This document shows positions 1 through 7,089 of a stretch of 13,921 nt of DNA, piece by piece. The notes under the pieces were generated by a model that worked only from the letters and a program-made list of their open reading frames with translations, ran no database searches and was not told the origin of the DNA. How positions within the stretch are numbered: the stretch's first letter is position 1; each line of letters starts with the position of its first letter. The DNA comes from Methylococcaceae bacterium (GTDB lineage: Bacteria > Pseudomonadota > Gammaproteobacteria > Methylococcales > Methylomonadaceae): contig JAUXDP010000051.1 in assembly GCA_030618325.1 (NCBI GenBank), positions 1 through 13,921 on the forward strand, read 5' to 3'. Made by a program: the position numbers and the translations under genes.

Positions 1-92
1 AAAAAACCAAACAATTCGACCCAGCAGTTGTTGATGTGTTTACAAATAATTATGCCGAAATAATTGCCATTCGTAATCAATTTAAAGATTGA
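1..92 (+). CDS. C-terminal end of a probable HD-GYP domain protein (partial)
   Basis: Reading from base 3, an open frame runs to a TGA at 90-92 and gives about 29 residues, beginning KTKQFDPAVVDVF and ending FKD. The pattern FDP-x-VVD-x-F followed by an I-x-I-x-x-F helix resembles the end of HD-GYP cyclic-di-GMP phosphodiesterases, where an FDP(D/E)(V/I)VDAF segment is followed by a short terminal helix. The catalytic HD and GYP residues lie outside the window, so neither activity nor a receiver domain can be checked. If the call is right, the gene could be the response-regulator partner of the histidine kinase downstream, but that is inference. Only the tail is visible, so this is a tentative family call. 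Confidence 0.5.
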   Translation, partial: KTKQFDPAVVDVFTNNYAEIIAIRNQFKD

Positions 93-138
93 TTGTTTTG
101 GGAATTAAAAAGTTTTATTCATAAGATAATTGTAATGT

Positions 139-188
139 CACCCCGCCCAACAACTATTTTAATTACTTCTGTTGCTGGGAGCAGGGTG
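139..188 (+). repeat. Imperfect hairpin upstream of the TolC-family gene
   Basis: The arms 139-154 (CACCCCGCCCAACAAC) and 171-188 (GTTGCTGGGAGCAGGGTG) can pair. The blocks are 139-143 with 184-188, 146-149 with 176-179, and 151-154 with 171-174, separated by small internal loops, with a 16-base AT-rich apical loop. A short T-run follows at 195-199. It lies between the partial upstream gene and the outer-membrane protein gene, so it could be a terminator of the former or a leader structure of the latter. It is GC-rich compared with its surroundings. The function is unknown. Confidence 0.4.
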
Positions 189-253
189 TGGCGGTTTTTA
201 GAATGCATTGATTGATGTGTGGCGAGTATAGGATACCGTTTACTATTGGAAAA

Positions 254-1657
254 ATGAAAATAAGAATAATTTTTCTATTAGGTATATGTGTTGTACCTCT
301 AGTGAACCACGCGGATTCTTCTCTGTACCAGGATCTAACGCTTGAACAATGTATTCATACAGCGTTAAAAAAACATCAGACCTTACAGATTTCAGATGCG
401 GCAGTATTGATGGCTGAAGCCCAGTATCAGCAGGCGATGTCAGCTTACTGGCCGCAATTATCGGTTGATGTTAGTGCAAATAGAGCAGATCAGGATCGTA
501 CTTTTTCTGTACAAGGAGCCGTAGAACTCCCAAGCGATCTTTCCGGCGCGTTATCTCAGATCAGTGCAAAGCCTATTAACTCGATCCCTTTGGATATGGA
601 TGTTAAGCTTTATGATCGTGATTTATTAACAACATCCATAAACTTGACGTACCCTGTTTTTACCGGAGGTAAAAGAGGTGCAGTAGTTGGTCAGGCAGAG
701 AAAGGTATTAAAATTGCTGAACAAGGGCAACGTAAATCAAAATTGGATGTCATTCGCGATGTAAAGCGTTTTTATTACGGTGCACAATTTGCTTTGCAAA
801 TGGAACAGCTAACTTCGGATTCACTGGAGCGATTTCAGGTGATTGAAGAGCTTACAGAAATACTATATCAAAACGGGTCGTTAAAAGTAAAAAAAACGGA
901 TTATTTGCGTACAAAAACAACAACTGCACTCACTCGGGCTATGCTTCATGAAGCACAATATGCCAGGGAGTTGGCTCATAATGCTTTAGGCAACGCCATG
1001 GGACTAGACTGGACAGGTCAAGTAACATTGACTCCAGATGAGCAACCTTTGCCACTTCATGAAGACTTACAAACATTAGTTGATAACGCGCATAAATTTA
1101 ACCCTGATATTCAACAACTCAGTTTGGCTGTTCTCGCTTCCGGTGACAAAATTACCGAAGCACGTAGTGGCTACTATCCTATCCTGGGTTTTCAAGCTTC
1201 TTCTCATAAAGTTTGGAATGATTTCGATGGTGGTTTGGTTAATTCTGATAATCGGGAGGGTTGGACCATTGGTGTTGAGCTAAAATGGAATCTCTTCGAT
1301 GGTTTTCGTACTTCCGGCAAAGTTGATCATGCCAAAGCCACATTACGACAACTTGAGAGTCAAAAAATATTGCTAAACCAAGCAATGGCATTGCAAATCA
1401 AGAAACAGTTTTTACGGCTAAAAAGTGCCAGCAAGCAAATCGAGGCCACCACGAGTGCCCTCAAATATGCCAGGCAAAACCGCAAGCTTCATATTCGAGC
1501 CTATCGAGAAGAGATGGTTGAAACCAAGGATGTGATAGAGTCACAAATTGTTGAAGCTTTTTCTCATGGCTCCCTGTATCGGTCACGCCATAATCTTAAT
1601 ATGGCCTTGGTTTCACTAGAATACCATGTTGGAAAAAATATACAGGCTGTCGAGTGA
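254..1657 (+). CDS. TolC-family outer-membrane channel protein
   Basis: This predicted protein of about 467 residues belongs to the outer-membrane efflux (OEP/TolC) family. Members form a trimeric outer-membrane barrel with a long periplasmic alpha-helical tunnel and export substrates together with an inner-membrane pump and an adaptor. The N-terminus MKIRIIFLLGICVVPLVNHA is a signal peptide. It is followed by the family's opening LTLEQCIHTALKKH (LxLxEAxxxAL type) and two Gln/Ala-rich helical halves. The second half contains GYYPILGFQAS and WTIGVELKWNLFDGFRT, the typical repeat of barrel strand and helix. I place the start at ATG 254 because the signal peptide begins there; TTG 212 and ATG 215 are in-frame alternatives without a good ribosome site. 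The stop overlaps the next start (TGATG), so it is translationally coupled to a binding-protein gene. No adaptor or pump gene is in view. The family is clear; the substrate is unknown. Confidence 0.9.
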   Translation: MKIRIIFLLGICVVPLVNHADSSLYQDLTLEQCIHTALKKHQTLQISDAAVLMAEAQYQQAMSAYWPQLSVDVSANRADQDRTFSVQGAVELPSDLSGALSQISAKPINSIPLDMDVKLYDRDLLTTSINLTYPVFTGGKRGAVVGQAEKGIKIAEQGQRKSKLDVIRDVKRFYYGAQFALQMEQLTSDSLERFQVIEELTEILYQNGSLKVKKTDYLRTKTTTALTRAMLHEAQYARELAHNALGNAMGLDWTGQVTLTPDEQPLPLHEDLQTLVDNAHKFNPDIQQLSLAVLASGDKITEARSGYYPILGFQASSHKVWNDFDGGLVNSDNREGWTIGVELKWNLFDGFRTSGKVDHAKATLRQLESQKILLNQAMALQIKKQFLRLKSASKQIEATTSALKYARQNRKLHIRAYREEMVETKDVIESQIVEAFSHGSLYRSRHNLNMALVSLEYHVGKNIQAVE

Positions 1658-2541
1658 TGGTGGTTTTAGGAAGAAAAGCATTGCTACTAATCATATCATT
1701 GATTCCGGGAATAGTATTATCAGATACAGCAACTATTGATACCTGGCCTGTATTTAAAATTGGCTTTCATGTCAATTCATTCCCAGATTTAACTCTGTCA
1801 GATTCAAAGCACACCTTAGATTTCTTAACCGAAGAATTAGGAAAATTTTCTAAATTAAAAGTTTCTAATATTGCGTATAGTGATATTAGAAAAATGCGTG
1901 ATGATTTTCAACTGGGTGTGTTCAATTTTGTAATCTTACCGCCATTAACAATAATCAAACATTATAATACTGAGTTGCTACGTGGAGGGATCAACGCAAC
2001 TGCAAGTAATCATTCGTTGGATGCGCTTCAGCTAATCACTCGAAAAAATAGTGGAATAGATAGTATTAGTGCTTTGCAAGGCAAGCGAGTGAGTTTGCTT
2101 GAAAATGGAAGTTTTTCAGAGTTTTATTTGGAAACATTGGTTTCTCGAATTTCAAACATAGAGATGTCTCATTTTTTTTCCAATATTGATAAACAAAAAA
2201 AATCACAGCGTCTAATTTTTAAATTGTTTTTCAACCAAACTGACGCTATTGTGGTCTATAGAAGTCAATGTTCGCTTGCCATTGAGATGAATCCACAAAT
2301 TGGCAAGGAGTTTCAAGTGATAAAGCAGTTGGAGAATATTCCAAGAGGGATTGGCTTTTTTCACAAAGATGTTAGTGAAAAAATACGTGAGTACATTATT
2401 CTACAAGTACTTAAATTTCAAGATAGTGTTCGAGGCCAACAGTTACTTGAGATTTTGAAGGCAGATCAATTTAAACGCTCATATCTATCCGACTTACAAG
2501 CGGTCAATGATTTGTTTTTTGACAACAGACACACCAAATAA
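1657..2541 (+). CDS. PhnD-like periplasmic substrate-binding protein, paralog 1
   Basis: This 294-residue exported protein looks like the PhnD / phosphate-phosphonate ABC-transporter binding family (type 2 periplasmic binding fold). An N-terminal signal peptide (hydrophobic stretch ending near VLSD) is followed by a first lobe with a family-like I-L-P-P loop at residues 93-96. A second-lobe segment contains LQGKRVSL and the pair EMN (210-212) and RGQQ (259-262), which recur in the next two genes. Known members bind small oxyanions or other ligands for uptake, but no permease or ATPase gene is present here, so sensing is as likely as transport. The start is ATG 1657, in a one-base overlap with the TolC-family stop; GTG 1654 is possible. 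A hairpin with a T-run directly after the stop may end or attenuate transcription. The ligand is unknown. Confidence 0.75.
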   Translation: MVVLGRKALLLIISLIPGIVLSDTATIDTWPVFKIGFHVNSFPDLTLSDSKHTLDFLTEELGKFSKLKVSNIAYSDIRKMRDDFQLGVFNFVILPPLTIIKHYNTELLRGGINATASNHSLDALQLITRKNSGIDSISALQGKRVSLLENGSFSEFYLETLVSRISNIEMSHFFSNIDKQKKSQRLIFKLFFNQTDAIVVYRSQCSLAIEMNPQIGKEFQVIKQLENIPRGIGFFHKDVSEKIREYIILQVLKFQDSVRGQQLLEILKADQFKRSYLSDLQAVNDLFFDNRHTK

Positions 2542-2560
2542 GGCAATAAGTTGCTTTTTT
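2540..2560 (+). terminator. Probable rho-independent terminator after PhnD-like paralog 1
   Basis: Directly at the stop codon, AAGGCAA (2540-2546) can pair with TTGCTTT (2551-2557) around a four-base TAAG loop, with one G-T wobble, and the T-run continues to 2560. The stem is short and only moderately GC-rich, so termination may be partial, acting as an attenuator between the first and second binding-protein genes. Confidence 0.45.
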
Positions 2561-2668
2561 AAAGGTGCGAAAATCTTACTCAGCGTTGGAATCATGAGGA
2601 GCGTTAGACTTGTTGCTAAGGTTGGTATATGCTTACACGTTACTTTAAATAGTTATTCCTAATATCTA

Positions 2669-3580
2669 GTGGAAAATTTCAAGCTAATCTTTATCTCACA
2701 ATTCGCTGTTATATTGTTGGGGTTTTGCTCGAACTGTTTTGGGTCTGAGTTAAAAATACCTCATCATACAGGGCTAAATGTTGGTGTCTATAGACCCTCA
2801 CTAAATAGTTTTGTTGATTTAAAGGATATGGAAATATCGTTTAACTATTGGTTAAAGGAGGTGACGCGTGATTTAGGTTTGGAAACGACAGAAACTCGCT
2901 TTTATGAAAAATATCAGGATTTAAGTGCTGCATTTGAACGGGGTGATGTTGATATGTTTATTGTTCCTCCTCTAGCTGTAGTTATGTACTTTAACAAAGA
3001 ACTGATTGCAGAAGGATTCTATGGTAAAGGCGAGAACAATAAAGGTGATGCTTTATTGCTATTAGTGCGAGCTGAAAATGTTGGCAGTATCAGCGATATG
3101 ATTGGGAAAAAATTGATGCTACCCAAATATGACAAGTTGGCTGAAATTTTTCTAGAAATGACGACATTGGAAACTTACCAAAAAAATTATAACCAGGTTT
3201 TTTCTAAAATTGAAACAGCTACAAAAGCAAACCGCATTATTCTGAGTTTATTTTTTGGAGCATCTGATGTTGCTCTTATCTATAAAAGTAGTTTCGATGT
3301 GATGGTGGAAATGAATGCCCAGATAAAATCACGGATCAAAATTATAAAATCGTTTCCTGTTCTGTCAAAAAATATGGCATTTATGCATAAGGATTATCCC
3401 AATAGAAGGTACATAATTGATCATCTCAAAGAGTTTACTAATCACCCAAGAGGCCAACAAATTATGGATATATATCAAACTGCAAAAATTGGAGTCTCGA
3501 CTGTAAATATGCTTGAACCCTTTGATCAGTTCTATCAGCAGTATTTGTCCTTGAGTCTAGAAAACTCATTGGGCAACTGA
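2669..3580 (+). CDS. PhnD-like periplasmic substrate-binding protein, paralog 2
   Basis: This 303-residue protein has a signal peptide (hydrophobic LIFISQFAVILLGF, likely cleaved near CFGS-E). Its body is colinear with paralog 1: the opening NVGVY strand, an I-V-P-P loop at residues 98-101, a central segment SDMIGKKLMLP, EMN at 214-216 and RGQQ at 261-264. This places it in the PhnD-like type 2 binding-protein family. The start is GTG 2669; the next Met lies inside the mature domain, and the upstream in-frame stop leaves no ATG. The ribosome site is weak. It is separated from paralog 1 by 127 bases that contain the probable terminator, so it may have its own weak promoter. No lipobox is convincing, although two Cys residues sit near the cleavage region. 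The ligand is unknown. Confidence 0.72.
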   Translation: MENFKLIFISQFAVILLGFCSNCFGSELKIPHHTGLNVGVYRPSLNSFVDLKDMEISFNYWLKEVTRDLGLETTETRFYEKYQDLSAAFERGDVDMFIVPPLAVVMYFNKELIAEGFYGKGENNKGDALLLLVRAENVGSISDMIGKKLMLPKYDKLAEIFLEMTTLETYQKNYNQVFSKIETATKANRIILSLFFGASDVALIYKSSFDVMVEMNAQIKSRIKIIKSFPVLSKNMAFMHKDYPNRRYIIDHLKEFTNHPRGQQIMDIYQTAKIGVSTVNMLEPFDQFYQQYLSLSLENSLGN

Positions 3581-3616
3581 TTTTATCCGGTGAAATATAT
3601 TTTCTGTCAAAAGCCT

Positions 3617-3628
3617 ATGCTATAGCAT
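3617..3628. repeat. 12-bp perfect palindrome between paralogs 2 and 3
   Basis: ATGCTATAGCAT is its own reverse complement. It lies 37 bases after the stop of paralog 2, followed by an AT-rich stretch that includes TATAAT at 3639-3644. It could be an operator for the downstream gene pair. With no loop it is not a good terminator hairpin. No regulator can be assigned. Confidence 0.3.
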
Positions 3629-3700
3629 TAAACTTTTTTATAATCAGCGCACACGTTATTAACCCTACAACCCTGTTTGAGCAAAGTATAAGACAGGATC

Positions 3701-3725
3701 TTACCTAACATAATAGGTGTTTTTT
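3701..3725 (+). terminator. Weak hairpin with T-run upstream of paralog 3 (terminator or operator)
   Basis: TACCT (3702-3706) pairs with AGGTG (3715-3719, one wobble) around an eight-base AT loop and is followed by six T residues (3720-3725). The stem is short, so termination would be weak. The same ACCT-N7/8-AGGT dyad occurs at 6271-6285 and 9062-9077, so it could instead be a protein-binding site in the leader of the third binding-protein gene. Confidence 0.25.
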
Positions 3726-3764
3726 AAAGAGGAAGATAGTTTAGGAAAGTGATGAGAAATGGAT

Positions 3765-3770
3765 GGAGGG
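3765..3770 (+). promoter_or_regulatory. Ribosome binding site favouring GTG 3778
   Basis: GGAGGG at 3765-3770 lies 7 bases before GTG 3778, an ideal distance. The alternative ATG at 3763 would place this purine run inside the coding sequence and has only AGGA at 3743-3746, 16 bases upstream. The site therefore argues for the shorter protein. Confidence 0.5.
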
Positions 3771-3777
3771 AAAAAGA

Positions 3778-4671
3778 GTGCAACGTTATTTTTTTCGAGA
3801 AATTTTAATTGTATTTAATATTTTTTTATTGTTCTCTGCCTCTTCAAAAGCGGACCAGTATTCCACTCATTTCATTTTTTTGCGAGATGGACTTGTTGAA
3901 CTGAAAAAGTCAGAAAAGCAAATTGCAGTTGATGTCTGGAATGAATGGTTGGCACAGAACGGGAATTACAACCTTTCCACAACTGTGGTCTCAACAATGA
4001 AGGATTTTCTCAAAAGGATAAAACATGAAAAAGTTGATTTAGCCTTGTTGGATGGATCTAATTTTATCAAATATTACCCTGAGTTAAAATCTGAATTAAA
4101 GGGTGATGTATGGGCAGTGCAACGAGCTGTGAATGCCTATGAAGAATTTGTGGTGCTGACTCGGGCAGGAGGTAAAGCAACTGATTTGAGCAAATTAGAA
4201 GGTACAACGTTGTCTCTATATTCAGAGTATAAGTTACTAAAAATGTATCTTGATTATCTTGTTATGAAAACTGCACGTACTTCGACAGATAATTACTTCA
4301 AGGTTGTTCGAAAAGCTAAAACAGAATCTAACTCCATATTGGACGTTTTTTTTGGATATAGCGATGTTTGCCTTGTGGCAAAGCATGTTCTTGATAATGC
4401 CATAGAGATGAACCCCGCGATTAGAGATAAAGTAAAAATCATCCACCGTTCCGGAGAAATATTTACTCCCGCAATTTACTTTGCTTTAGATGGTGCATCA
4501 GAGATGACGCAAACCAGATTTAATGATGCTGTATTTAAGCTTCACAACACTATTCGTGGACAACAACTCATGGATTTAATTGGCATACATGCCATTAATA
4601 AAATTCAACAGAAAAAGCTCTATCTTATGCTAAAAATTAACTCCCAATTACAGCAGCTAAAGTTCAAATAA
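3778..4671 (+). CDS. PhnD-like periplasmic substrate-binding protein, paralog 3 (divergent)
   Basis: This is the third exported binding protein, 297 residues from GTG 3778 (302 if ATG 3763 is used). The signal peptide ends near SSKA-D. The landmark EMN (210-212) and RGQQ (260-263) stand about 50 residues apart, as in the two upstream genes, and the LFF/VFF-x-x-S/T-D segment before EMN is kept. The first-lobe loop differs: where paralogs 1 and 2 carry L/V-P-P, this protein reads LLDGSNFIKYY, so ligand binding may have changed or been lost. The stop at 4669-4671 is 2 bases before the GTG of the histidine kinase gene, which indicates one transcript and coupled translation. I infer a periplasmic sensor partner of that kinase, in the manner of TorT with TorS; this is analogy, not proof. 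Confidence 0.7.
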   Translation: MQRYFFREILIVFNIFLLFSASSKADQYSTHFIFLRDGLVELKKSEKQIAVDVWNEWLAQNGNYNLSTTVVSTMKDFLKRIKHEKVDLALLDGSNFIKYYPELKSELKGDVWAVQRAVNAYEEFVVLTRAGGKATDLSKLEGTTLSLYSEYKLLKMYLDYLVMKTARTSTDNYFKVVRKAKTESNSILDVFFGYSDVCLVAKHVLDNAIEMNPAIRDKVKIIHRSGEIFTPAIYFALDGASEMTQTRFNDAVFKLHNTIRGQQLMDLIGIHAINKIQQKKLYLMLKINSQLQQLKFK

Positions 4672-4673
4672 GC

Positions 4674-6263
4674 GTGCAGGGTAAGAGACATAATAAAATA
4701 TTTTTCAGGGTCTTTGCTCTTTTTTCTGGGTTTGTATTAGTAGTTGTTTTAATAATTGGTTTTATGGTAATCCCTCTGCAAAAAAAATCTTTACAGGAAA
4801 TTATGTATGCCCAGGCTATTTCAGTTTCCAGATCAATTGTCCAGGCGTGTTCTGATGCTATGTTGAATCGTGATTTTGGTTTTATTGTAGAACATAATTT
4901 ACAAGTATTGAAAAACAATAACAGTATTCATTATGTTCTAATCTCACCTTTGCGTGGGAAGAAAATCATGATTGAACCCGCAAGCTGGAACATAAATGAC
5001 AATCCTGATCCTTTATTCTCCAAGATGGAAAATAATCAAGAAATTTACCAGTTTCTTAATAATCATTTTGTAGCATCAAAAGTTTATCATTTTACTTATC
5101 CAATAAATTTTTCTGGTATTGAGTGGGGGTGGATTCATATCGGTTTTTCAACTTGGAAATACGACCAACATATTAGGGAAATGGGTCACCAGGTCATCTA
5201 TATTATTGGTATCTCACTTGCATTGATTTTGTTATTTGGCTATTTTTTCGCCCAGTGGATTACGCAACCATTATTTACATTAAGTGATTTAGCTACTCAA
5301 GTTACTGCCGGAAATTTAAATGTTAAAGCAGAGTTGAATCGTGATGATGAAATAGGGAATCTGTTTACAAGGTTTAATCAGATGGTAGCTGCGCTGAAAC
5401 AAGCCAAAGAAAATTTAGAGAATTATAATCAACAATTGAAACGAGAAGTAAGTAGCCGGACCAGCGAGTTGGATGAATTAAACAGGAATCTGGATCAGCG
5501 TGTTAAATCAGAAATTACTCGACGTAGAGAGCAGGAGCAATTATTGATCCACCAGTCCCGACTGGCAGCTATTGGTGAAATGGTAGGATCTATCGCCCAC
5601 CAATGGAGGCAGCCATTAAATGCTTTAGGCTTGGTGTTACAAAATATGCAATTAAACTATTGGCAAGGCAAGCTGGATGATAATGCAATCAAACGAAGCA
5701 TGGGAAAATCTGAGCGTTTGATAAACAAAATGTCTTCAACTATTGATGATTTTCGTAATTTTTACAAACCAAATAAGCAACAAGAATATTTTGATCTTTG
5801 TCTATCTATTCAGTCTGTTATTGAGTTGATAGAGGCTTCATTAAGAAATAATGCAATAGATATTGAATTTTGCTGTGACGAGAAGATTGAGGTTTTAGGA
5901 TATACCGGCGAATTTTCTCAAGTAATTCTAAATTTAATAAACAATGCTAAAGATGTTTTGCTTGAATATCGACCAGAATATCCTCAAATTACCATTGAAA
6001 TCAGCAGGAAACAAGACAAGACAATCATTGCAATAGCAGATAATGGTGGTGGAATTAAGCAGCAACATTTACATAAAATTTTTGACCCGTATTTTACCAC
6101 GAAGGATGTGAGTGAAGGGATTGGAATAGGTTTGTATATGTCAAAGATGATTGTTGAAAAAAATATGAATGGAAAATTGTATGCACTAAACGATAAGGAG
6201 GGGGCAACTTTTGTTATTGAGTTGTTGGCAATACCAAATACAGGAAAATTGGCCGGAAAATAA
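4674..6263 (+). CDS. Membrane sensor histidine kinase (periplasmic sensor, HAMP, DHp, HATPase)
   Basis: This 529-residue kinase would autophosphorylate on His and pass phosphate to a response regulator. TM1 is about residues 13-34 and is followed by a periplasmic sensor of about 140 residues. TM2 is about 174-196. HAMP runs to about 243 and a coiled coil to about 300. The phosphoacceptor is His309 in the IAHQWRQPLNAL motif. The ATPase domain shows the N box LNLINNAKD from 419 (Asn420, Asn424), the G1 box DNGGGI at 456-461, FDPYFTTK, and the G2 box GIGIGLYMSKM, so all catalytic boxes are intact. GTG 4674 is the only start before the membrane segment, and it follows the binding-protein stop by 2 bases without its own ribosome site. 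No receiver domain is fused. The cognate regulator is not in the window unless it is the truncated gene at the left edge. Confidence 0.92.
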   Translation: MQGKRHNKIFFRVFALFSGFVLVVVLIIGFMVIPLQKKSLQEIMYAQAISVSRSIVQACSDAMLNRDFGFIVEHNLQVLKNNNSIHYVLISPLRGKKIMIEPASWNINDNPDPLFSKMENNQEIYQFLNNHFVASKVYHFTYPINFSGIEWGWIHIGFSTWKYDQHIREMGHQVIYIIGISLALILLFGYFFAQWITQPLFTLSDLATQVTAGNLNVKAELNRDDEIGNLFTRFNQMVAALKQAKENLENYNQQLKREVSSRTSELDELNRNLDQRVKSEITRRREQEQLLIHQSRLAAIGEMVGSIAHQWRQPLNALGLVLQNMQLNYWQGKLDDNAIKRSMGKSERLINKMSSTIDDFRNFYKPNKQQEYFDLCLSIQSVIELIEASLRNNAIDIEFCCDEKIEVLGYTGEFSQVILNLINNAKDVLLEYRPEYPQITIEISRKQDKTIIAIADNGGGIKQQHLHKIFDPYFTTKDVSEGIGIGLYMSKMIVEKNMNGKLYALNDKEGATFVIELLAIPNTGKLAGK

Positions 6264-6268
6264 AAGTA

Positions 6269-6287
6269 TTACCTGTTCTGTAGGTGA
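6269..6287 (-). terminator. Weak hairpin between the convergent kinase and mlaC-like genes
   Basis: TTACCT (6269-6274) pairs with AGGTGA (6282-6287, one wobble) around a seven-base loop. Read on the - strand it is followed by a T-rich stretch (complement of 6256-6268), so it could end the mlaC-like transcript. On the + strand only a poor T-run follows. The stem is short, so support is limited. Confidence 0.3.
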
Positions 6288-6338
6288 TATTTCATATATC
6301 CGGCGCTGATTTTTCTTGCTCGATAGACTTGCTTGGGG

Positions 6339-6983
6339 TTATGAGTTCAGCTTTGTATTGGCTTGATTCTTTTTGCTGATTTCGGCAATTACCGCATCCA
6401 GAGAACCATTGCGCCTAATCATGTCGCTAATGGTATTTCGATTAGTAATGACCATGCTAATGCCTTCAATTTTTATATCATAAACTTTCCATTTTTCTTT
6501 TCGGAAAGCCATGTAATAATCAACATTTACCGGCGGTTTCCCTTGCTGCAGAATTTGGGTTTTTATCTTGGTTTTTTTTGCTCCTTCCTTCAATTTGGAC
6601 GGGAGGAAATTGACTGACCAGTCCTTAAACTGGGTGGAAAATGCAGATGCGTATGTCCTTACCTGTAAGTCTCTAAATTCGTAAGTGAATTTTTGTTTCT
6701 GTTCTTTAGTAGCTGTGCGCCAGTGTTTTCCCAGAACCAATGCGGCCATGCGGAATGCATCAACATGAGGGAACACTTCCCGTTTAACAAATTCGGTAAC
6801 TCGTTGTGGGTCTTTTCCAAAACTAGGATCTTGAAGTTTGTCCTTGAGTTTGGTGGATAATTCTTCAATGATTTGCTGGGGAATAGACAGGTCGCTCGCA
6901 AATGAAGGGGATGCAAAACCCAGCATAAGGCTGAAGACTAAAAAATAAACAGGCTGTAATGATGTTTGTGCATTGGTTTTCAT
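6339..6983 (-). CDS. MlaC/Ttg2D-family periplasmic phospholipid carrier
   Basis: This 214-residue exported protein belongs to the MlaC (toluene-tolerance Ttg2D) family. Such proteins ferry phospholipids across the periplasm between an outer-membrane complex and an MCE/ABC transporter in the inner membrane. The signal peptide (VYFLVFSLMLGFASPSFA-S) is followed by the family pattern PHVDAFRMAALVLGKHWRTA, then FTYEFRDLQVRTYA, VNVDYYMAF-x-KEKWKVYDIKIEGISMV and a charged tail. I chose ATG 6983 because an AGAGGAG site lies 5 bases upstream and the signal peptide begins there; an upstream in-frame ATG at 7007 would add eight residues and lacks this fit. None of the usual partners (mlaA, B, D, E, F) flanks it, so it is an orphan copy here. 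A related subgroup, HpnM, works with hopanoid clusters, and I cannot tell these apart by eye. Confidence 0.88.
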   Translation of the reverse strand: MKTNAQTSLQPVYFLVFSLMLGFASPSFASDLSIPQQIIEELSTKLKDKLQDPSFGKDPQRVTEFVKREVFPHVDAFRMAALVLGKHWRTATKEQKQKFTYEFRDLQVRTYASAFSTQFKDWSVNFLPSKLKEGAKKTKIKTQILQQGKPPVNVDYYMAFRKEKWKVYDIKIEGISMVITNRNTISDMIRRNGSLDAVIAEISKKNQANTKLNS

Positions 6984-6988
6984 AAGTA

Positions 6989-6995
6989 CTCCTCT
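6989..6995 (-). promoter_or_regulatory. Ribosome binding site of the mlaC-like gene
   Basis: Read on the - strand, AGAGGAG ends 5 bases before the ATG at 6983. This strong Shine-Dalgarno match decides the start over the in-frame ATG at 7007. Confidence 0.75.
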
Positions 6996-7054
6996 GTGCT
7001 GTGTCACACATTTTTCAAAGGATAACTTTCCAGTTAATCAGGTAAAGCATATCC

Positions 7055-7082
7055 TTGATACAATAGGCTATTTTAATATCAT
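7055..7082 (+). promoter_or_regulatory. Candidate sigma-70-type promoter of hemB-aroE
   Basis: TTGATA (7055-7060) and TATCAT (7077-7082) are each close to the -35 and -10 consensus and are 16 bases apart. Transcription would start at about 7089-7090, right at the hemB ATG, which would give a leaderless message; no ribosome site precedes that ATG, which fits. An alternative -10, TACAAT at 7059-7064, would leave a short leader but has a poor -35. Confidence 0.35.
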
Positions 7083-7089
7083 ATCTAAT

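Noticed and set aside
2594..2662. Possible 22-codon open frame between paralogs 1 and 2
   Set aside because: It has no ribosome site and no recognisable sequence, and its length is expected by chance.
3672..3697. CCTGT ... ACAGG inverted repeat as a LexA-type SOS box
   Set aside because: The arms are 16 bases apart, while the LexA consensus CTGT-N8-ACAG needs 8.
6973..7089. N-terminal extension of hemB from ATG 6973
   Set aside because: It would overlap the start of the divergent mlaC-like gene and its ribosome site, and the extra 39 residues do not look like HemB; the conserved arm begins right after ATG 7090.
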